Of a DNA stretch of 64,000 bases, positions 1 through 10,395 are shown piece by piece. The position numbers and the translations under genes were made by a program. Source of the stretch: Zea mays. Lineage: Eukaryota; Streptophyta; Magnoliopsida; Poales; Poaceae. The notes below the pieces were generated by a model, which had not been told where the DNA came from, made no database searches, and saw nothing but the letters and a program-made list of their open reading frames with translations. The stretch lies in the NCBI RefSeq assembly GCF_902167145.1, contig NC_050105.1, positions 117,259,898 to 117,323,897 on the forward strand, read 5' to 3'. Numbering within the stretch: the stretch's first letter is position 1; the number at the start of each line of letters is the position of its first letter.

Positions 1-596
1 ATATCATGATAACTTATATACAAATAGGTGAACGCCCGTATGTTGCTACAGAGAAAAATAGTGCAACAATTACAAAAGTATGAGAATGCCACGTTTCATC
101 CTGATCCGATTATAAATTCAATCAGCTTCAATATCCTTCTAATGTAAGGTGGTAACACAACCTTGCCAAATCACCAAAGAATGCCTGCTCAACTCCATGG
201 AGAAAGCATGATCCTGAAGACATCGGAGGTACCTTAAGTTTGACACTTTTGCTGGAGCATCATATAAACGCGACCGGCTTGCCCTCTCATATGTTTCACT
301 TGACTGTTCAGTAAGAAACGAGTATTATGTTCATGTACTGCATGTGAGCCAAGATAAGTGTCAATGGAGTTGCATTTCACTGTATTTTTGAAGTAAAGGG
401 TCTGTGGTAGTCAAAATTGTCGAAGCCTACAAAGAGGAAACATATTTTAAAGTTCAAACCAATCAATGATTGGATTATTTAAGAAAACAATAATCTCATC
501 CAGAATAAAAAGCATCGAACAAGAAGGGAAATAGAGTACAACTATCTCTGAACCTCAATTTGCATCTGAAGTACTTCACCATTTTGAATGGTCATG

Positions 597-1551
597 TTAT
601 CATCACATTCTTGAGACTGACATGGTAGTAGTCCGAGATGTGTCGTGGTTGTGAGGTGTCACCATCGGGATCTTCTAGAATCGAATCATGCCTAATGGTT
701 GGCATCTAGATCTGCACACCAATAAGTCAGTGTCTCTTCCATGATAACTACAAGGTTCAGTCAGATACACAAATCATGTAATTCACTTGTAACAAAATCA
801 TGGCTCATTTTATCAATAAAAAACACCACCATGGCTAAAATCCAGTTCCCAATCAGCTAGTAATGCTCAGTTTCAACTTTTTAAATGCCTTGTGCTAGAA
901 AGCTGAACCCTAGCAGGCAGACAAAAATTTGCCAAAGGAAATCAGTCAGTGACTCAACTCACTCATCATTCTAGTAATATGGGAAATCTGGAAGCACCAG
1001 AATGAATGTGATTTTAATAAGGCCAAATGTCTGGACAATCTTATAGGCATATGCAGATGAGTGTGTCCTTTGGTGCTTGACAAAAGAGAAAGATCTCCAG
1101 GCTTAATGTGGTTATGTGATTTTTAGTTCTAAAAATTTCTAGTCTGTTGTTCTGTTTTTTCTTGTCTGGTTGTGTCTTTTGAGTAGGAGAGTGCCTTCCC
1201 TTCCACTTTTGTTTTTCTCTCCTCGTATATTAATGAAACAATAAATATATATTCTACACATTTGAGAAATAGAAAAAAAATATGTAAATACATTTTAAAA
1301 GTATACACTACCACAAATAATTACTAATTTGTTATTCATTATGGGCAGCTTTTCAATTGTAAATGCAGATTTACACATAAGATGAATGTCTCCAAGGCGT
1401 GAGATGCATCAAGAAAAGATACCAGGGAGCTCAAGTCAAAGTCTGGAGAAAAAAATGAAGCAGACAATGTAATCTCTAGGTACTTGAGCTGGAGGAATTT
1501 GTTTAATGTAATCTCCAAGTTTGCAAGCCCATGGGACACCATCTCAATCAT
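597..1551 (-). pseudogene. F-box/FBD-type protein remnant
   Basis: The minus strand of 1339-1551 reads as a leucine-rich segment containing SLVSFLDASHALETFIL. This is typical of the LRR-to-FBD linker of grass F-box proteins, which act as substrate receptors of SCF ubiquitin ligases. It runs into a possible GT donor just after the FILC codons. A second segment on the same strand near 597-690 contains HVSLKNVMIT, which resembles the start of an FBD domain, but a stop follows immediately. An in-frame TAG also sits near its putative acceptor around 711. No F-box motif is visible in the window. I infer a decayed multi-exon gene. Family assignment rests on recalled motifs only. Confidence 0.5.
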
Positions 1552-1663
1552 TCTGGTCCTTGTCTGTCATCACAAAAATCAAGGATAAGCTTAACTAAAC
1601 TTTTATTCCACTTACTAAACTACAATAACAGAAACCCAAAGAAGCTAGAACAATCTACGACCG

Positions 1664-2038
1664 GCAGCCAGGACGGCCGGATAGGTTGGGTGTGCAAACT
1701 GCCATACCATGGGTCCATTTCGCGTCACGGCAGCTGGGCAGGTGCTGGTGCAGGTGGCAAAAAAAAATCAAATCATCGTATGAAGTTGAGGCATGAGAAC
1801 ACATGTTCACAGTTCAGACTTGAGATCTCAAAGCAACGCAGCAAAGGCATTTAGAGCTTCGCAAGAGTTAAGTTCACCGTTCATGTGCACCATCAGCTAT
1901 TCAGCTTACCGAGGGAGAAAGAGACCGGTGGACAAACTAATCAAAGCTTTGACCATGTCCTTCCAATTTCAGTTGCAGCCAAGTGTCAAAGCGAGACAAT
2001 CTTCTGCACCAGCAGCCAGGACGACCGGATAGGTTGGG
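1664..2038. repeat. 27-bp direct repeat pair, 348 bp apart
   Basis: The segments 1664-1690 and 2012-2038 are the same 27 bases with one difference (GCAGCCAGGACG then G or A, then CCGGATAGGTTGGG). The exon-like ORF starts just after the second copy. The 321 bases between the copies have no recognisable gene. This could be a local duplication or the trace of a rearrangement that brought in the following ORF. Confidence 0.6.
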
Positions 2039-2043
2039 GGAGC

Positions 2044-2986
2044 GCTGGATGCCAAACTGGCTGAACAAGCTACTGATCTGTATAGTGACCCAATATCACT
2101 GGACAAAGAGACTGTTGTTAGTTGTTCAAAGCATGGCACTTCGAAGGTAAATGCACTAAAGGTTCCAGATCATGAGATTGGGAGTACTTCACTCGATGGG
2201 TCAATGCTGCCTCGAGGAACTGTAGACATGTGCCTAAGGAAGTCCATCAACCGGTCTAGTGAAAGTTACTGCATAGATTTCAAAGATTGTTTAGATGGAA
2301 ATGATTGTAGAGACAGCCAACAAGAAACCACGCATGACAATGTTTTAAGGAAGAAGCAAGAATGTTCCCTGTTGCCAGAGACTAAAGATGAGTTGAACGG
2401 GAAAGCTAGAAAGGAGGATTGTGAACCCCAAGCCCATAGGGTTGAGATCGAATCAAATCAACGGATAACAACAGAGGATTGTGCCTCTGATACAATACTT
2501 TCTGGCTCTGCTAAACAAGATGACCGGATCCGATGTTCTTCGATACCAGACTTAAATTGCTTGCCTAGTATGAGCAACGATGAGGATTTTATGGCACCAC
2601 CTGAGGAACCGGTTTGCCAGGTAAGTGTAGACAGTTTCAAACCTCAGAGCATTTCTAAGAGTCTTTCAGCTTCATTAACTGGACACACTCCAAAGAGAGA
2701 ACTGTTCAAGCAAGTAGAGGGGAAACAGTGCGATCGAGCTGAGGAAACCAACCAAATCGCCAGGGAAGTTTGCAAAGATGGTACCTCTGAAGCAGCAACT
2801 CAGTTGCAGATCTCGGAATCAAATACTGGTCCTCCGCAACTAAGAACAGCCGAAGAAAGTAGCACTGAAGCAAATTTCATATTATCCCTGTATAGTATCA
2901 CCTTGCACCAACCACGCAGGAGTATAAGATTTAAAATAAATTTTATATTATCCCTGGCCAGTTGGCGACCCGTTCCGTATCTTTGA
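2044..2986 (+). pseudogene. Exon-like ORF of an unrecognised host gene
   Basis: The reading frame is open from about 2044, with the first ATG at 2204, and ends at 2986, roughly 314 codons in total. The protein is hydrophilic and serine/glutamate-rich and looks like the disordered part of a nuclear protein. It includes PDLNCLP, which fits the DLNxxP form of the EAR repression motif, but that alone is weak. The last about 35 codons are AT-rich and contain a short duplicated phrase (ATATTATCCCTG near 2880 and 2945), so the genuine exon probably ends near 2875. No start context, introns or partner exons were found. It is most likely a fragment of a captured or decayed gene. I do not recognise the family. 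Confidence 0.4.
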
Positions 2987-3944
2987 AGATGATCTTACTG
3001 CATTTTTTTTACTTTCTGGGCAGTAGTATCTGCAAGCCTTCAACTGCAATAACTGCCATGAAGCATTTGATATTCAGAGTGGTTCAAATATTCCAAGATT
3101 CTACGAGTAGAACCTAGCACACACCGAGAGAGAGAGAGAGACAGGAACTCTGGCAATGTTTTCTTCTACCAACTGATGGGCAAGGAAAACAGGGTTAAGC
3201 CAGCTACAAGTTGTTTTCCTCATAAGCCAGCTACAAGTTTCTACGATAGGTAAAACGTGATGTCCTGTAGGGTCTATACAAGGATTAAAGTCGCAGTTCC
3301 TATCTGTGCCTTCTATATGGGTATGGCTGTTTTGCTGCCAGGTTCCTGATCTTTTCAACCAATGATGGCTCAAGATACAGCAGCGTACTTTTCTGTGAGT
3401 TTTCCTGGATTGAGTTCAAGAAATGTTACACCTAGCAGTTAGTATTGGAAGGTAAAAGAAACAAGACCCCCATTTTTTATCAGATGGGATTCTGACCTGG
3501 TAACCTTTCAGCAGGTTTCTCCACTTGTCCTGGACCAAGAAACGACACAAGAGTACCGTATTAGCCAATAGCATCTAAGGATGAATTTACACCATATGGG
3601 TGCAATGCATTACTGGTATAATTTACACCATATGAGAACCATCAGGCAACCTTATTAGCTTTTCACCACGACAAGACCGTGAGAGGAAGAGAGACGAGAG
3701 AGTTTCGGTACACTGACCATGAAGAGGTCGAGCTCCTCGCCTCTCGTGTGTGCTCTGCCCGCCGCCGACGCCATAGGCAGGGGCCTCACCGCTATCTGTG
3801 CATCGATGCGTGGGAGCTGGTCCACGGGGGTGGCGACGCGGTGGCAGGCGACGTGTGCCTCGAGCAAGCGCTCATACAGCGGGTGCACCTAGCAATCTAT
3901 TATCTAGTTCCCATAGCAGAGACCTGTAGGGGGAATGGATGCAG
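2987..3944. other. No gene recognised
   Basis: This stretch has only short ORFs that look like chance. Near 3660-3900 the minus strand is open for 77 codons, but the translation shows no family I recognise. It could include a distal exon of the membrane-protein fragment that follows at 3990-4395, but the sequence does not match what would be expected after that exon. Confidence 0.3.
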
Positions 3945-3989
3945 TTACTGCCAACATCTTCCTTGAACAAGCAGCAGGATCAGCATACC

Positions 3990-4395
3990 TTCCTTGAAGA
4001 CGAGGCCAGTGAGCACGACGAACGTGGGGCCGACGAACCACAACACGACGGGGTGGTCCACCACGTACTGCACGAGGCCCTCATCCAGCGGGCGGGCGGC
4101 GACGAGGTAGGTCCCGACGGAGCCGAGCGCCCCGATCGCCCACAGCACCTGGAGGAAGCGCTTTATTGGGGTGACATAGATGTGGATGAGGACCGGCGAT
4201 AGGTCCAGCCCCGCGCCGTCGCAGGCGTACATGAGGTCGGCAGCGCCGTGACGGCGGAGGCGATGGGGTTCCCCTCCGGCAGGAACGCCGCGGAGGCCGC
4301 CGCCACGAAGGACGCCGCAGCCGTCACCAGCCCCGACCAGTACAGCAGGACATCGCGGACGTGGGGAAGGGGACCGAGGAAGGCGCTATGAATGG
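3990..4395 (-). pseudogene. DUF2301-like plastid membrane protein, frameshifted fragment
   Basis: The minus strand encodes two abutting pieces in different frames. The upstream piece (about 4245-4395) includes VRDVLLYWSGLVTAAASFV. The downstream piece (about 3990-4245) includes IHIYVTPIKRFLQVLW and then several hydrophobic membrane-spanning stretches. These resemble the DUF2301 family of integral membrane proteins shared by cyanobacteria and plant plastids; the function is not known to me. The frames change near 4241-4250, so about one base is missing or two are extra. After the codons VFKEG there is a good GT donor (minus strand, near 3990), which suggests the 3' end of a real exon. No convincing next exon was found downstream. 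I infer a decayed gene or gene fragment. Confidence 0.55.
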
Positions 4396-5035
4396 CGTGG
4401 AGGCGAGCATTCCATCTACAGACCCGAGATCTACAGACGCGAGGGTATTGGCGGGCGGGGTTTCTGGAACCCGATGGAAAGTGGATCGGCGCGGCACCCA
4501 GAAGCGAGAATGGCGGCTGGGCGGACTCGAGATGGCGCCATTCCAGGGGAGGCAGATTGCCGCGGGGGCCTAGAACTCGATGGAAAGTGGGTCGGCGCGG
4601 ACGCAGCGCGCAGGGGAGGGCGGGCTTGGGGCCCCACGGAGCGAGCGAGCGAGGGCGCCCCGAGATTGGCGGGCAGGGTTTCTAGAAGCGAGAATGGAAG
4701 GCGCCATGAATGGCGGCGGGGGCTCGCCGAGATTGCCGCGGGGGAGAGGGGAGCGCTTGCCGAGGGAGATCGACGCGGTGGGAGAGGGCGCTTGCCTGGT
4801 GAAGCGTGGTGGACGCGCGCCGGGGGATGGGGGCGGTGTGGCTTGCGCGGGCGGCGGGCATCACGGCGCGTCGGGGAGGGGTGCCTGGCGCGGGCGGGAT
4901 ACACGGCGCGACGCGCGCGGGCGTGATTCGCGGGTGGGACGCGCGCCATGGCCAAAATCGCGGGCGGGGGCACGGTTCGGTGGTGGACGCCCTCCGTGTC
5001 CCTTAAGGATTAGTAGAGATTTGAGGCATTGTTGA
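4396..5035. other. GC-rich, CpG-rich stretch with internal direct repeats
   Basis: This segment is strongly GC-rich with many CpG sites. It is open in several frames on both strands because of composition. Short direct repeats are visible, such as GATGGAAAGTGG followed by TCGGCGCGG near 4471 and 4579, and two related blocks around GGCGGG and GGTTTCT near 4450 and 4670. It lies upstream, on the minus strand, of the membrane-protein fragment and may be the remains of its promoter and 5' exon. I do not support any of its ORFs as genes. Confidence 0.4.
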
Positions 5036-5822
5036 AAAGGCTCTTAGCTAGGCCGACTCCAGCAGTTCACCCAAAGTTTACTCGTAAGCACTGTTCTCTA
5101 CTAGATATTGTACTATTTGCAGAGTAGAATTTAAATATGGGTATGAATATAGGTAATCTACTGAGATAATCTTAACAGCCTTTTGAGTCAGATGAAGCTG
5201 TTAGAATTTAGAACTTGGTACTAGCCATTCCGGCCGAAAAGCCTCGTGCCGGCAACGTAAAATACCGAGCAATTCCGGGCGAAACGCCTGGTCCGCCTAT
5301 TTCGGTACAGGTCCAAAACGATATGCTAGTCCTCTGGGCTGGCTCAATCGGCCTGCTATGCCGGCCAGGGGAACCCTAGCCGGCTAGCCGAGTGTGCGGT
5401 GGTTGCTGCAGGCCGTCTTCTCAATCGGTCTTCGGCGGCAGCTGCAGCCTCTATCGGTCTTCAGCAGCTGCAATTGTTTCCCGTCGTCAACAATTGCAGG
5501 GTTAGCTGCAACGTGTTCAAGTTCAAACATGTAAAGATCCACCTAGAATCCATTAGCTTAGAACTTCAACTTGAATTGCTAAATGCTGTATAGGTTATTG
5601 TTGTCATCTAGAACAGAACTGCCTTTTCTAATTCAAAGTTCTAAATACTCTGAATCAGTAAAAAATACTGTACATAAAATACTCTGAAGGTTCGTGATAG
5701 GTGAGTATGAAATGGTATAGTTTCTGTTGCCTGTGAGAATTTTTGTTTTTATGTGGTGGCATGGTAGTTACCATCTCTCCATTGATCAGGATATCGAGGA
5801 GAGAAGCATGGGATCCTATTAG
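5036..5822. other. No gene recognised
   Basis: AT-rich and mixed-composition sequence with no ORF of substance. It contains short CCGGCC-rich motifs around 5225-5400 that might belong to an old transposon, but no terminal repeats or target-site duplications could be paired. Confidence 0.3.
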
Positions 5823-5916
5823 TGCCTTCTTCGGTTGCGAAGGGTTTGAGGGAGATTGAATAGGAGAATAAGATAGGATTTAATCCCCTCTAATCCGTGT
5901 TTAACCGAATAAGCCC
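5823..5916. mobile_element. Short MITE-like element
   Basis: The 94-bp segment begins TGCCTTCTTCGGTT and ends AACCGAATAAGCCC, an imperfect terminal inverted repeat of about 14 bp. It is flanked by TAG on both sides (5820-5822 and 5917-5919), consistent with a 3-bp target-site duplication. The interior is TA-rich with no coding capacity. The class could be PIF/Harbinger-like, but the TAG target is not the usual TWA form, so the class is uncertain. Confidence 0.45.
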
Positions 5917-7266
5917 TAGCTTAGATAACGTGGTCTGTTACCAGCCCTTCTAAGCGAGGATGACTTCAACTGGGAGCAGGGGCGGATTTGGGCCCTGGGC
6001 CACCTGGGCCATGGCCCAGGGCGCAGCGCAAAACCCCTCTTATATATAGACCTTTTTTCAACCAAAAAATCTAGACCAAAATACATTTCAGCCTAAAAAT
6101 ATGGCCTAAAAGACCTCCTGCTGCACCGATTGAGTCTGGCACTGGCGGCCTCCCTCAGTCGCTCAAGTCACGAGAACACAAACTCTTTCAATTATTTCGC
6201 AAATCTGCACGGCTGTGTTTCCTATGTTGCCAGCGGCGCGTCCGCCTCCATTCAGTCCTCTATCGCTCTCCACGCCTTCAGGCTCTACGAATCCGGCAAG
6301 GGAACAAGGCAGCAACCTCCGAGGCAGCCGGGCGGGCTCTGACTCAGGCATCCGTCACCGCCAGTCCTCCTCCAGCGTCCCTGCAAACCTGTAGCAATGA
6401 CACGTGCGGATCGCACTAGCGCCACGCCACCGCCCAAATCCGCCCTGCCATTACATCTCCCAAACTATATGTCACACCCAGATTTCGGGGCACCAAGACC
6501 CGGGCACGAACATAATCACCAGATGTGCTGGGACCAAGTCTCACATATATGATGAATCATGGCACATGATCGAATGTCACATCTTTACTATATAATCGGA
6601 GTTTTGTACAAAATAAATAAATAAATACATTATATGGAGACAACGGTCCAGCAACCCAAAGTTGACTGGGAGACAACGGCCTAGACCTCTCACGAATTTG
6701 TCACAGCATCCTTCATGCGCCTCATCCTGTGGTACCTGTTCTTGACATGTGGGGGGTGTGAGACAACAAGAGTGAGCTCACATACGTTCATCGCTCAACA
6801 AGTTGTGGAGAATAATGTGCATGAACTCGCCAAAGGTGGAAGCTCACGTGAAGTGTAAGGCTTACCAAAGAGGATGGTTAGAGCTGAGCATTGCTTTTAA
6901 AGTTGGTCAAAATTTTATTAGCAATTACTAAGTATAAGTAAATACCAACCCAATTAAGTAGTAGAACAAAAGTAATAACATCACCTGCGATGCAATGCAT
7001 ATGACAAATTGAATTTAAGTTCCATAAATTAATCATGTGAGTGTCTGAGCTGCTCATGACAGTGAGCACGGCTAGTATACCAGTTTTACACTCTGCAGAG
7101 GTTGCGCATCTTTACCCACAAGTCATGTTACCCATCTGCCAAGAGACGGCCAATCCCATACACCTCTACCGAGGAGGCGAGGCAGGGTAACACTACGAGG
7201 CCTTTACAAAGTTCCACTAGCTTCAGAAAACCCGCTACAATTTATAGGAAGCTCCAGTGCAGGAGT

Positions 7267-7897
7267 TGTCGGTGTTTTGGGTCCGACCGCACACCCGGGG
7301 TTGCCCCTCGAGGTGTTTTTAGGAGTAGGACGGTGTCGACGACTATAGCAAAATGGTTCGTGCCGATTGCACGAGGAACAGTGGATAAGGTTTACAGGTT
7401 CGGGCCGCTTAGAGATGCGTAACACCCTACGTCCTGGTGAGTATGCTTGGTGAATGTGGTTACAAGAGAGCTTCTCTGGATTGAGAGTACAGAGAGTTGA
7501 CGTGGGTGGCTAAGTAATAGGGTCGATCGTTCTGAAGGGGTGCCCCCTAGGCCTTATATACTCGACCGTGGGGCAATACATGTGGATATGATAACAACAA
7601 GTAGCTAAAAAATAGTGAACCTCTTGAGTTTATCCCTGCGTAACCTTCGCCGACTTATCCTTGCATGGCTCCGTTGCATGGGGGCTCCGGCGCGGGAAAG
7701 TCGGATTCCTGTTTTGGTCATTCGCTCGACGTTGTGGGCCGTTCGGGTTTGCACCAATCCGGCCTCATGTCGATCTACTTTGCTGGTTGCTTCTCCCGAG
7801 GCCCACGAAAGAATGACCTCACGATTTATTGGGCCCTTGGGCCTTTCGTGGGGTCTTTTACTCTTTTAGTGGACCCGGGGGATATCTATCCCCCACA
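7267..7897 (-). repeat. Grande 3' LTR (left copy)
   Basis: This 631-bp copy is nearly identical to 34422-35051. It starts TGTCGGTGTTTTGG and ends ATCCCCCACA. The visible differences from the other copy are at positions such as the CTATAGC/CTGTAGC, GGATAAGG/GGACAAGG and CCTGCGT/CCTGAGT sites. Because the element reads on the minus strand this is the downstream LTR. Confidence 0.9.
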
Positions 7898-7910
7898 AGC
7901 CCCCGATCTT
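7898..7910 (-). promoter_or_regulatory. Grande polypurine tract
   Basis: On the minus strand the bases directly before the 3' LTR read AGATCGGGGGCT, which fits a polypurine tract used to prime plus-strand DNA synthesis. Similar GGGGGCTAC copies recur nearby at about 8112-8122 and 8305-8316. Confidence 0.65.
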
Positions 7911-8029
7911 TGGGTTAATTTAGAGGTAATCAACCCAAAGATCCCAGGTCCATCTTGCAGGTGACTTGAAGAAAATGATTTCTTGTTGTCTTCTCCTGCT
8001 TTGATCTCTCGTAGACCGAAGCCTTGTTT

Positions 8030-8360
8030 CGTGCTCGTGCCTTAGAGGTCGGCATTTCGATTTGTAGGATTCTGAACTTCATTGGGTGCACCGGAGGTGC
8101 ACCCAATGGGTGTAGCCCCCGAGCTTCGAGTAGATTTTAGAAAATAATCTACTCGAAGGTCTTACCCAGAAATTTTTTCCATTTGAGCTCCTGCATTTTG
8201 GTTGAAAGCTGGCCTTTTAATCTTGTTCCACGCTCTTTATAAGTCGGCACTATCTTGGCTTGGAATGATAATCCATGGGGTGCACCAGAGGTGCACCCAA
8301 TGGGTGTAGCCCCCGACCTTTAAATGGATTTTTGAGGATAATCCATTCGAAGGTCTTCCT
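8030..8360. repeat. Two-copy ~190-bp repeat with hairpins, next to the Grande 3' LTR
   Basis: Two related blocks each contain GGGTGCACC, a short spacer and GGTGCACCC, then CCAATGGGTGTAGCCCCCGA, then a hairpin and GGTCTT. The hairpin in the first copy (8124-8158) has a perfect 13-bp stem, CTTCGAGTAGATT against AATCTACTCGAAG. The second (8317-8353) is a similar stem with two mismatches. The stems differ in sequence but keep pairing, which suggests that the fold rather than the sequence matters, or that both derive from an older palindrome. Confidence 0.6.
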
Positions 8361-8998
8361 TTAGTGTCTCTTTGCTGAAAATTATCCTTTCTGGTTTGTA
8401 GAAATCGGCATGAAGCTATTCGCATTATGCTTTGGAGGTCAGCATTATGTCATCAATATTTTGCTTCAGAGGTCAGCATATATTTTGTCTTTAGCAGCCG
8501 AGTTCGCAATCCATCCATATCTTGCTAGGTAGTGCAATTTATTTGCTCTATGACTGATTGGACGTCTGATGGACGTTCTCTGTCTAGTCTTCACATCACT
8601 TCTGTCGGCCATATTTTGTACTTCACTGGCTATATTTGGCTTTCCTCTGATCCTTACTGGTATCTCATTTTTGTCTTGAGGTATTCACTGCGTGCCCTGC
8701 ACAGATGTGACCGTTTTGAAAAATATACTGATAATTCCTGGACGTCCCCCCCAATGGGTGTGAGCAAGGGACGGCTTGGTGCGCTGAGTGTTTTAGCCGG
8801 CTGCTTCTGAGTAGTAATGTGATGTGACGGCTGGTGTAATCATATCCTCCGCGCTGTTGACTGGAGTCCCAATGGGTGTTGTGTTGCGTGAAACGGCGTC
8901 AGCCGCCTGACGTGTCTTCAGACGGGTTGAAGTGCTTATTGAATGCTTTGCGACTGTTCAGTGACCGCGGTTGGAAGTGAGCGGTTGCCTTCTTCTTC

Positions 8999-9006
8999 TA
9001 TAAATA
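8999..9006 (+). promoter_or_regulatory. TATA box for the antisense gene at 9086
   Basis: TATAAATA lies 80 bp before the ATG at 9086, on the strand opposite to Grande gag-pol. This spacing would give a leader of about 50 nt. The sequence just upstream is GC-richer and contains CCGCGG and GCGGTT motifs. Confidence 0.5.
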
Positions 9007-9085
9007 GTGCCTTTGCCTCTCTGGTTATTTCACATCTCTTGTTGTTCTCCGCTGCTTGCTTTCTTCCTCTCCTTGCATTTCCACC

Positions 9086-9556
9086 ATGGGCAAGAACAAC
9101 AAACGCAAGCGCGAGCCGACTCCTCCGTCAGAGGACTTTGGCGACTCGGAATACTCAGAGGAGGAGTTCTCCTCTGAGTCCGAGGGGTCTCCGGCTCCCG
9201 TCTCTCCCCCAGCGTCGTCCGATGACTCGGACGACTCTCAGGGGATTGCCGCGGAGGTCTGGACGTACATCCGAGCCGTCGAGCGCTCCGGGCTCGAGGG
9301 CTCGGATGAGTCCGAGTACTCCTCGGATGAGGAGGACTCGGACGGCGGCGGCGAGGACGAGGATGACGATGACGACGGCGACGACGACGGTGACGGTGAC
9401 GGCGACGGCAGCGGCAGGGGCAGCAACGGCGGTAGCAGGGGCGGCAACGGCGGCGGCAGGGGCGGCAACGGCGGCGGCAGGAGCGGCAACGGCGGCAGCA
9501 GCAGGGGCAGCGGCGGCGGCGGCAGCAGCAAGGGCAGCAACAAGGCCAGTGGCTAA
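9086..9556 (+). CDS. Antisense acidic/Gly-rich protein of Grande
   Basis: An ORF of 156 codons begins at an ATG in the strong context CCACCATGGG. The N terminus is lysine/arginine-rich (KKNNKRKREPTPP after the first codons are taken together as a basic patch). It is followed by a long serine/glutamate/aspartate-rich part with runs of aspartate, and then a glycine/serine/arginine-rich tail built from GGC-type triplets with the unit GGNGGGR. No enzyme motif is present. It may be a nuclear, nucleic-acid or histone-interacting protein, but that is only composition-based inference. It reads against the element's own genes and lies between the 3' LTR and the 41-bp array. Codon-level GC is much higher than in the surroundings. 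The start was chosen at the first ATG after the TATA box at 8999-9006. Confidence 0.5.
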   Translation: MGKNNKRKREPTPPSEDFGDSEYSEEEFSSESEGSPAPVSPPASSDDSDDSQGIAAEVWTYIRAVERSGLEGSDESEYSSDEEDSDGGGEDEDDDDDGDDDGDGDGDGSGRGSNGGSRGGNGGGRGGNGGGRSGNGGSSRGSGGGGSSKGSNKASG

Positions 9557-9880
9557 ATGCCACTGGTTTTTAGATATTAGTATAGATTAGAAGTAGTATA
9601 GTAAAATAATGTAGTAGTATTAGTAGTATAGAGTAGTATAGCGTAGTGTAGTAGTAGTAGTAATGTAATGTAGTAATAGTAGGGAAGTATCAACTCGTGA
9701 AGAGTTGATTTGTAAGTATGTTATCTTCCCTTTGATGAATGAAATGATGTTGGTTTCTCTTGTGACGATTACTCTCTGATATTCACAACTCAAAGTTCTT
9801 GAATCATTCCTCTTCCCGACTTTTTCGTGAAATTGATTCCGAGTTGCTTGAAGACGACGTTGGCGCTTTGGAGGCAACTG
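9557..9880. other. Simple-sequence 3' flank of the antisense gene
   Basis: After the stop there is a run of TAGTAGTATAG-type simple sequence (about 9575-9690), then ordinary sequence leading into the tandem array. No coding signal is seen. Confidence 0.5.
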
Positions 9881-10395
9881 CCGAGCGACTGAACGTGATA
9901 TCAGCGTTTTAGAGGTAACGCCGAGTGACTGGAAGGCGACGTCAGCGTTTTAGAGGCAACACCGAGCGACTAAACGTGATATCAGCGTTTTAGAGGTAAC
10001 GCCGAGTGACTGGAGGGCGACGTCGGTGTTTTAGAGGCAACGCCGAGTGATTGGGAGGCGACATCGGCATTTTTAGAGGTAATGCCGAGCGACTTGAGAC
10101 GGTGCCAGAGGGCGATTTCAGCGTTTTAGAGGCAACGCCGTGTGACTGGAGGGCGACGTCGGCGTTTTAGAGGCAACGCCGAGCAACTGGACACTGTATC
10201 AGCGTTTTAGAGGCAACGCCGAGTGACTGAACACTGTATCAGCGTTTTAGAGGCAACGCCGAGTGACTGAACACTGTATCAGCGTTTTAGAGGCAACGCC
10301 GAGTGACTGGAAGGCGACGTCGGCGTTTTAGAGGCAACACCGAGCAACTGGACACTATATCAGCATTTTAGAGGTAACGCCGAGTGATAGCGGGC
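9880..10395. repeat. 41-bp tandem array of Grande (about 12 copies)
   Basis: The phrase CGTTTTAGAGGCAACGCCGA, or a close variant, recurs near 9906, 9947, 9988, 10029, 10072, 10121, 10163, 10206, 10247, 10288, 10328 and 10367, giving a mean spacing of about 41 bp. Copies differ by single bases and small length changes. Grande is known to carry tandem arrays in its 3' region. No conserved reading frame runs through the array. Confidence 0.8.

Noticed and set aside
4361..5035. Several ORFs of 60-180 codons on both strands
   Set aside because: They reflect high GC content and few stop codons; open frames occur in nearly all phases with no motif.
9030..9563. Long minus-strand ORFs rich in Cys/Arg or Pro/Leu opposite the acidic gene
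   Set aside because: They are the complement of GGC-type triplet repeats and have biased composition without any motif.
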